A DNA stretch of 28,123 nucleotides from UBA830 sp036339975 (GTDB lineage: Bacteria; Pseudomonadota; Alphaproteobacteria; MPNO01; UBA830). This document shows, one piece after another, positions 24,839 to 28,123 of the stretch. The stretch lies in contig JAYYZV010000162.1 of NCBI GenBank assembly GCA_036339975.1, positions 1 to 28,123 of the forward strand, given 5' to 3'. A program made the position numbers and the translations under genes. The notes beneath the pieces are model-generated. The model was not told where the DNA came from and searched no databases. It worked only from the letters and a program-made list of their open reading frames with translations. Position 1 is the stretch's first letter. Every line of letters begins with the position of its first letter.

Positions 24839-26854
24839 TTGAAAGATCTTGTGCAGTTAGAACTGATCCGAGAGTCGATGATCGCCGTAGTGAATGAGAT
24901 GCGCGCGAACATTATCCATTCGTCGTATGCCCCGATCATTTACGAAGGGCATGATTTTTCTTGCGCATTAATGTCGGCGGACGGTCGTCAGGTTGCGCAG
25001 GGGCTAGCGGATCATCCAATACATATCTTTGCAGTACCCTATTCGACGCAACAGGTGGTGGCTACGTTCAGGGACGATATTAACGAAGGTGACTTGTTCC
25101 TCCACAACGACCCCTATACCGGTGGGACACACCTCAATGATGTACTGATCCTGCAGCCGGTGTTTTTCGACGGTAAACTCGGCATGTTTGCGGCGATGCG
25201 GTGCCACTGGAATGACGTTGGAGGTATGACGCCGGGTAGTCTGTCCGGGCGGGTCAACGAAATTATCCAAGAGGGTATCCGAATAGAGCCGACAAAGATC
25301 TGCGATCGCGGCGTGCTCAACGAGCCGTTCATGAACCTGCTTTTTAACAATATGCGGGCTCGCTCCGAGCGACTGGGAGATTTCAACGCGATGCTAGGGA
25401 CAGGGCGTAAGGCAGAAGAGCACCTCCAACGCCTGTACAACAGATTCGGCGAAGGACTTCTGAGCGGCATCGAGGAGCTGATTGAACGTTCAGAACGCCA
25501 ATTGAGATCGAAGATTTCGGAACGTCCCGACGGGGATTACTTTGCCGAAGGATACATAGAAAGCGACGGAACCAACCCCGACCCCTTGGTGGTCAAGCTC
25601 AAACTGACGGTAAAGGCGGACGAAATTATAGCCGACTTCACCGGCACCTCACTACAGACCAACGGTCCGACGAATTGTGGCCCCGCGATGGCCCTGAATG
25701 CGGTTGGGACAATTGTAAAATCCTTTCTCGATCCAAAAACACCGATAAATCAGGGATCTTTCAACCCAATTACGGTGATTTCGGAAGAGGGGACCTTTAT
25801 CAACGCACGTAATGATGCACCCTGCGGCGGTATGGCGGAATGTAAATTTCTAATCGACTCTGTCGTCGCGTCGGCCATGGGTAAGGTCGCGCCGGAGATG
25901 ACAGTCGGCGATCTTAAGGGCGGGGCCAATCATGTCATCATCTCCGGCTCGGGTGGAGATGGCAGAAACTACATTCATTATGAATGGCCGGCTGGTGGCA
26001 CGGGGGCATCAGACGGTATCGACGGATCGAATGCGGTGCGCAGCTTTAACGAAGGTGACTTCAACTCAATCCAGTCGGTGGAGACGGTAGAGGCTCAGTT
26101 TCCATTGCGTGTCGAACGCTGCGAGATTCGTGAGGGTATGTGCGGAGACGGAGAATTCAGAGGGGGGTTTGGGCTACGGCGTGATGTTCGGGTTTTGTCG
26201 GGCCGCGGTGCTCTTTCTGTTATTTCCGAGAAAAATGTCATACCACCCTATGGTGTTGAAGGGGCCTCGAATGGTGCCGCAAATAGTTTCACCGTTATTC
26301 GCGACGGGGAAGTCCTGCAGCCATCAGATATGCCGGGTAAGATATCCGGTTTTGCGCTTCGCCCTGGTGATATCGTGTGCGAGGAGACGGCAGGCGGCGG
26401 CGGCTACGGTGACCCGTTAAATCGTGATCCGGAGAGAGTTCTGGCCGATGTCGCAGAACACTATCTGTCGGAGGCTGATGCCGATGCGCGCTTTGGTGTC
26501 GTGATCCGCGATAGATCGGTCGATGCTGCCGCGACGCAGGCCCGACGCGGGGAGATAGAGGATGAGCGGCTTGTGGTGACGTTGAGACTGTCTGACGAGG
26601 AAATGATGGATGGGCCGCGTCGGCAATTCTCTATTTCGCAGGTACTGGCCGGGAAACTGGGTGTTTCCGAGGGTCATTTGGTGGAACTGGTTACTGGCAG
26701 GGGGGCTCCGATCCGGGCATGGGCCAGTATTTCTGGATACGACGAGGACGAGGCCGTCGCCATCAGTTCTACGAGTATGGATATCATGGACGCGGCGCCT
26801 GGCGACCGGGTGCGCATCCGTGCCACGATTTCTAGACCGGCAACGGCGGCGTGA
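24839..26854 (+). CDS. hyuB: Hydantoinase B/oxoprolinase family protein with C-terminal extension
   Basis: This is the B-type subunit of the N-methylhydantoinase/acetone carboxylase/oxoprolinase superfamily, which works with an A-type ATPase on cyclic amides or ketone carboxylation. Family blocks are EGHDFSCALMS, HNDPYTGGTHLNDV, and ETAGGGGYGDPLNRDPERV near the usual C-terminus. After that, residues about 575-671 form an extra segment rich in beta-strand patterns. I chose TTG 24839 because GGAGG sits five bases upstream and it gives the usual distance to the first motif (KDLVQLELIR); TTG 24770 directly abuts the operator and lacks a ribosome-binding site, adding 23 residues. The A subunit begins nine bases after the stop. 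The substrate is unknown. Confidence 0.88.
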   Translation: MKDLVQLELIRESMIAVVNEMRANIIHSSYAPIIYEGHDFSCALMSADGRQVAQGLADHPIHIFAVPYSTQQVVATFRDDINEGDLFLHNDPYTGGTHLNDVLILQPVFFDGKLGMFAAMRCHWNDVGGMTPGSLSGRVNEIIQEGIRIEPTKICDRGVLNEPFMNLLFNNMRARSERLGDFNAMLGTGRKAEEHLQRLYNRFGEGLLSGIEELIERSERQLRSKISERPDGDYFAEGYIESDGTNPDPLVVKLKLTVKADEIIADFTGTSLQTNGPTNCGPAMALNAVGTIVKSFLDPKTPINQGSFNPITVISEEGTFINARNDAPCGGMAECKFLIDSVVASAMGKVAPEMTVGDLKGGANHVIISGSGGDGRNYIHYEWPAGGTGASDGIDGSNAVRSFNEGDFNSIQSVETVEAQFPLRVERCEIREGMCGDGEFRGGFGLRRDVRVLSGRGALSVISEKNVIPPYGVEGASNGAANSFTVIRDGEVLQPSDMPGKISGFALRPGDIVCEETAGGGGYGDPLNRDPERVLADVAEHYLSEADADARFGVVIRDRSVDAAATQARRGEIEDERLVVTLRLSDEEMMDGPRRQFSISQVLAGKLGVSEGHLVELVTGRGAPIRAWASISGYDEDEAVAISSTSMDIMDAAPGDRVRIRATISRPATAA

Positions 26855-26863
26855 GTATATAAA

Positions 26864-28123
26864 ATGTCTGAGCAAAAATTTATCATTGGCATCGATGTCG
26901 GGGGTACTTTCACCGATTTGCTGTGTTTGAACACAAATTCCCAGGAACTTCTCTCCGAAAAAGTGCCTTCCATCCCGGGGCGGCAGTGGGAAGGCGTTTT
27001 GAGCGCGCTAGAAAAATTGGGTATCGATTATGCTGAAATACGTGCATTTGTGCACGGCACTACAATTGCCACGAACGCTCTGCTCGAGCGCAAAGGCGCC
27101 AAGACGGGTCTTGTCACCACTGAAGGTTTCCGGGATACGTTAGAAATCGGCCGTACGCGACGGCTTATCGGCGGGCTCTTTGATATCAAGTTCGTCCGAC
27201 CAAAGCCATTGGTGACACGAGATTTGCGGATCGAGGTGAAAGAGCGCGTAGCGGCCGATGGCGAAATACTGAAATCTACCGATAACATCGACTTTACTCC
27301 GATCATGGATCGTTTCCGTGAACACGGCGTTGAGTCAGTCGCTATTGCGTTTATGAACGCCTATCGAAACGGTACTAACGAAAATGCGGCACTTGAAAAA
27401 CTGGAGGCAGTGGCTGGCGATATTCCGGTCTGCGCGTCGACGGGTGTGGTTCCTGAAAAAGGTGAGTTCGAGCGATTTTCTACATGTGTTCTGAATGCCT
27501 ACCTAACTCCCGTTATTTCCGGGTATCTCGAGACCTTGGCCCGTGAACTCGAGGAGCAGGGGATCTCGGCACCAGTAAATGTCATGGGGTCCAATGGCGG
27601 TGTGATGACGCTGGACCAGGCGGCAAAATTCGCGGCGGGAACATTCTTGTCAGGGCCTGTCGGGGGCGCCGGAGGTGCGGTACGCATCTGCGAGATGGCC
27701 GGTGCCGAGGACTGCATTACCTTCGACATGGGGGGGACCAGCACGGATGTATCGCTGATTCATCAGTTGACCCCGCGGATCAGTCACTCGAATCAAATCG
27801 ATGCATATCCACTCCAAGTGCCTCAACTCGACATCCATACCATCGGTGCCGGCGGTGGTTCGATCGCTTGGGTCCAGCCCGACGGTACTCTGGAGGTGGG
27901 GCCGCAAAGTGCTGGCGCGATGCCCGGACCGGCGTGTTACCAACGAGGCGGTACAGAGCCGACGATTTCGGATGCCAATCTAATGCTTGGCCGGTTGCCC
28001 ACGGATCGAACGTTGGCCGGAGGTTTGCAGCTTTCGAAGAAATTATCGGAAAAATCATTCGAGGACCTTTCGGCGAAGCTAGGAAAAGATGCGGGCTCGC
28101 CAGTTCAACTGGCCGATGGCGTT
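26864..28123 (+). CDS. hyuA: Hydantoinase A/oxoprolinase family protein (partial, runs off the right edge)
   Basis: This is the ATP-using A subunit. 420 codons are visible and open to the last base, against about 680-700 for the family, so the C-terminus is outside the window. The N-terminal phosphate-binding motif IGIDVGGTFTD (8-18) and the second acetate/sugar-kinase-like motif FDMGGTSTDVSLI (287-299) are intact, as are HGTTIATNALLER and IGAGGGSIAW. ATG 26864 follows hyuB by nine bases with no strong ribosome-binding site, suggesting coupled translation. With hyuB it probably forms an ATP-dependent amide- or lactam-opening or carboxylating enzyme. Confidence 0.93.
   Translation, partial: MSEQKFIIGIDVGGTFTDLLCLNTNSQELLSEKVPSIPGRQWEGVLSALEKLGIDYAEIRAFVHGTTIATNALLERKGAKTGLVTTEGFRDTLEIGRTRRLIGGLFDIKFVRPKPLVTRDLRIEVKERVAADGEILKSTDNIDFTPIMDRFREHGVESVAIAFMNAYRNGTNENAALEKLEAVAGDIPVCASTGVVPEKGEFERFSTCVLNAYLTPVISGYLETLARELEEQGISAPVNVMGSNGGVMTLDQAAKFAAGTFLSGPVGGAGGAVRICEMAGAEDCITFDMGGTSTDVSLIHQLTPRISHSNQIDAYPLQVPQLDIHTIGAGGGSIAWVQPDGTLEVGPQSAGAMPGPACYQRGGTEPTISDANLMLGRLPTDRTLAGGLQLSKKLSEKSFEDLSAKLGKDAGSPVQLADGV

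Noticed and set aside
26417..26875. Antisense open frame of 152 codons opposite the hyuB 3' end
   Set aside because: The opposite frame continues a family-typical HyuB C-terminus, and this translation is arginine-rich noise.

Overview
The window reads as a dense catabolic region of a Gram-negative bacterium, most likely an alphaproteobacterium of the Rhodospirillales type. This is inferred from protein family flavour, a moderately high GC content judged by eye, frequent GTG/TTG starts, and the mix of ABC uptake, MmgE/PrpD, Rieske, HyuAB and acyl-CoA ligase genes. I see no rRNA, tRNA, CRISPR array, insertion sequence or phage gene. No gene-free stretch exceeds 300 bases; the longest is about 275 bases, at 13480-13756.

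Region 1 (199-11771) is one long plus-strand run of eleven genes with short gaps or overlaps. In order it holds a ThDP-dependent enzyme, a complete nitrate/sulfonate/taurine-type ABC importer (ATPase, secreted binding protein, two permeases), and a small Rieske protein overlapping an unrecognised 129-residue protein. Two tandem amidohydrolases follow, about four in five residues identical. After them come a haem-oxygenase-like diiron (TenA/PqqC/CADD-type) protein, an MmgE/PrpD protein and an isocitrate lyase/PEP mutase-family protein. It looks like an uptake-plus-degradation operon for a small organic compound whose identity the sequence does not reveal. A second, acetolactate-synthase-like ThDP enzyme (11797-13479) faces it on the minus strand.

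Region 2 (13757-17381) is a tightly coupled methylcitrate-cycle operon, prpD-prpB-prpC, for propionyl-CoA disposal. The divergent gap before it holds a 16-bp perfect palindrome abutting a TATAAT box. The PrpC has an unusual lysine-rich N-terminal extension.

Region 3 (17383-28123) holds a DMT-family exporter, a family 9 glycosyltransferase, a TetR regulator, alanine dehydrogenase (ald), a quinone oxidoreductase, a nitroreductase, a 2-aminobenzoate-CoA-ligase-like enzyme and hydantoinase/oxoprolinase genes B and A. The A gene runs off the right edge. The main regulatory find is an 18-bp inverted repeat, YTTTACRYHAGYGTAAAA. It occurs just before the TetR gene, between divergent ald and the quinone oxidoreductase, and between the divergent CoA ligase and hyuB. 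This suggests that the TetR protein controls itself and these transcription units as a local regulon.
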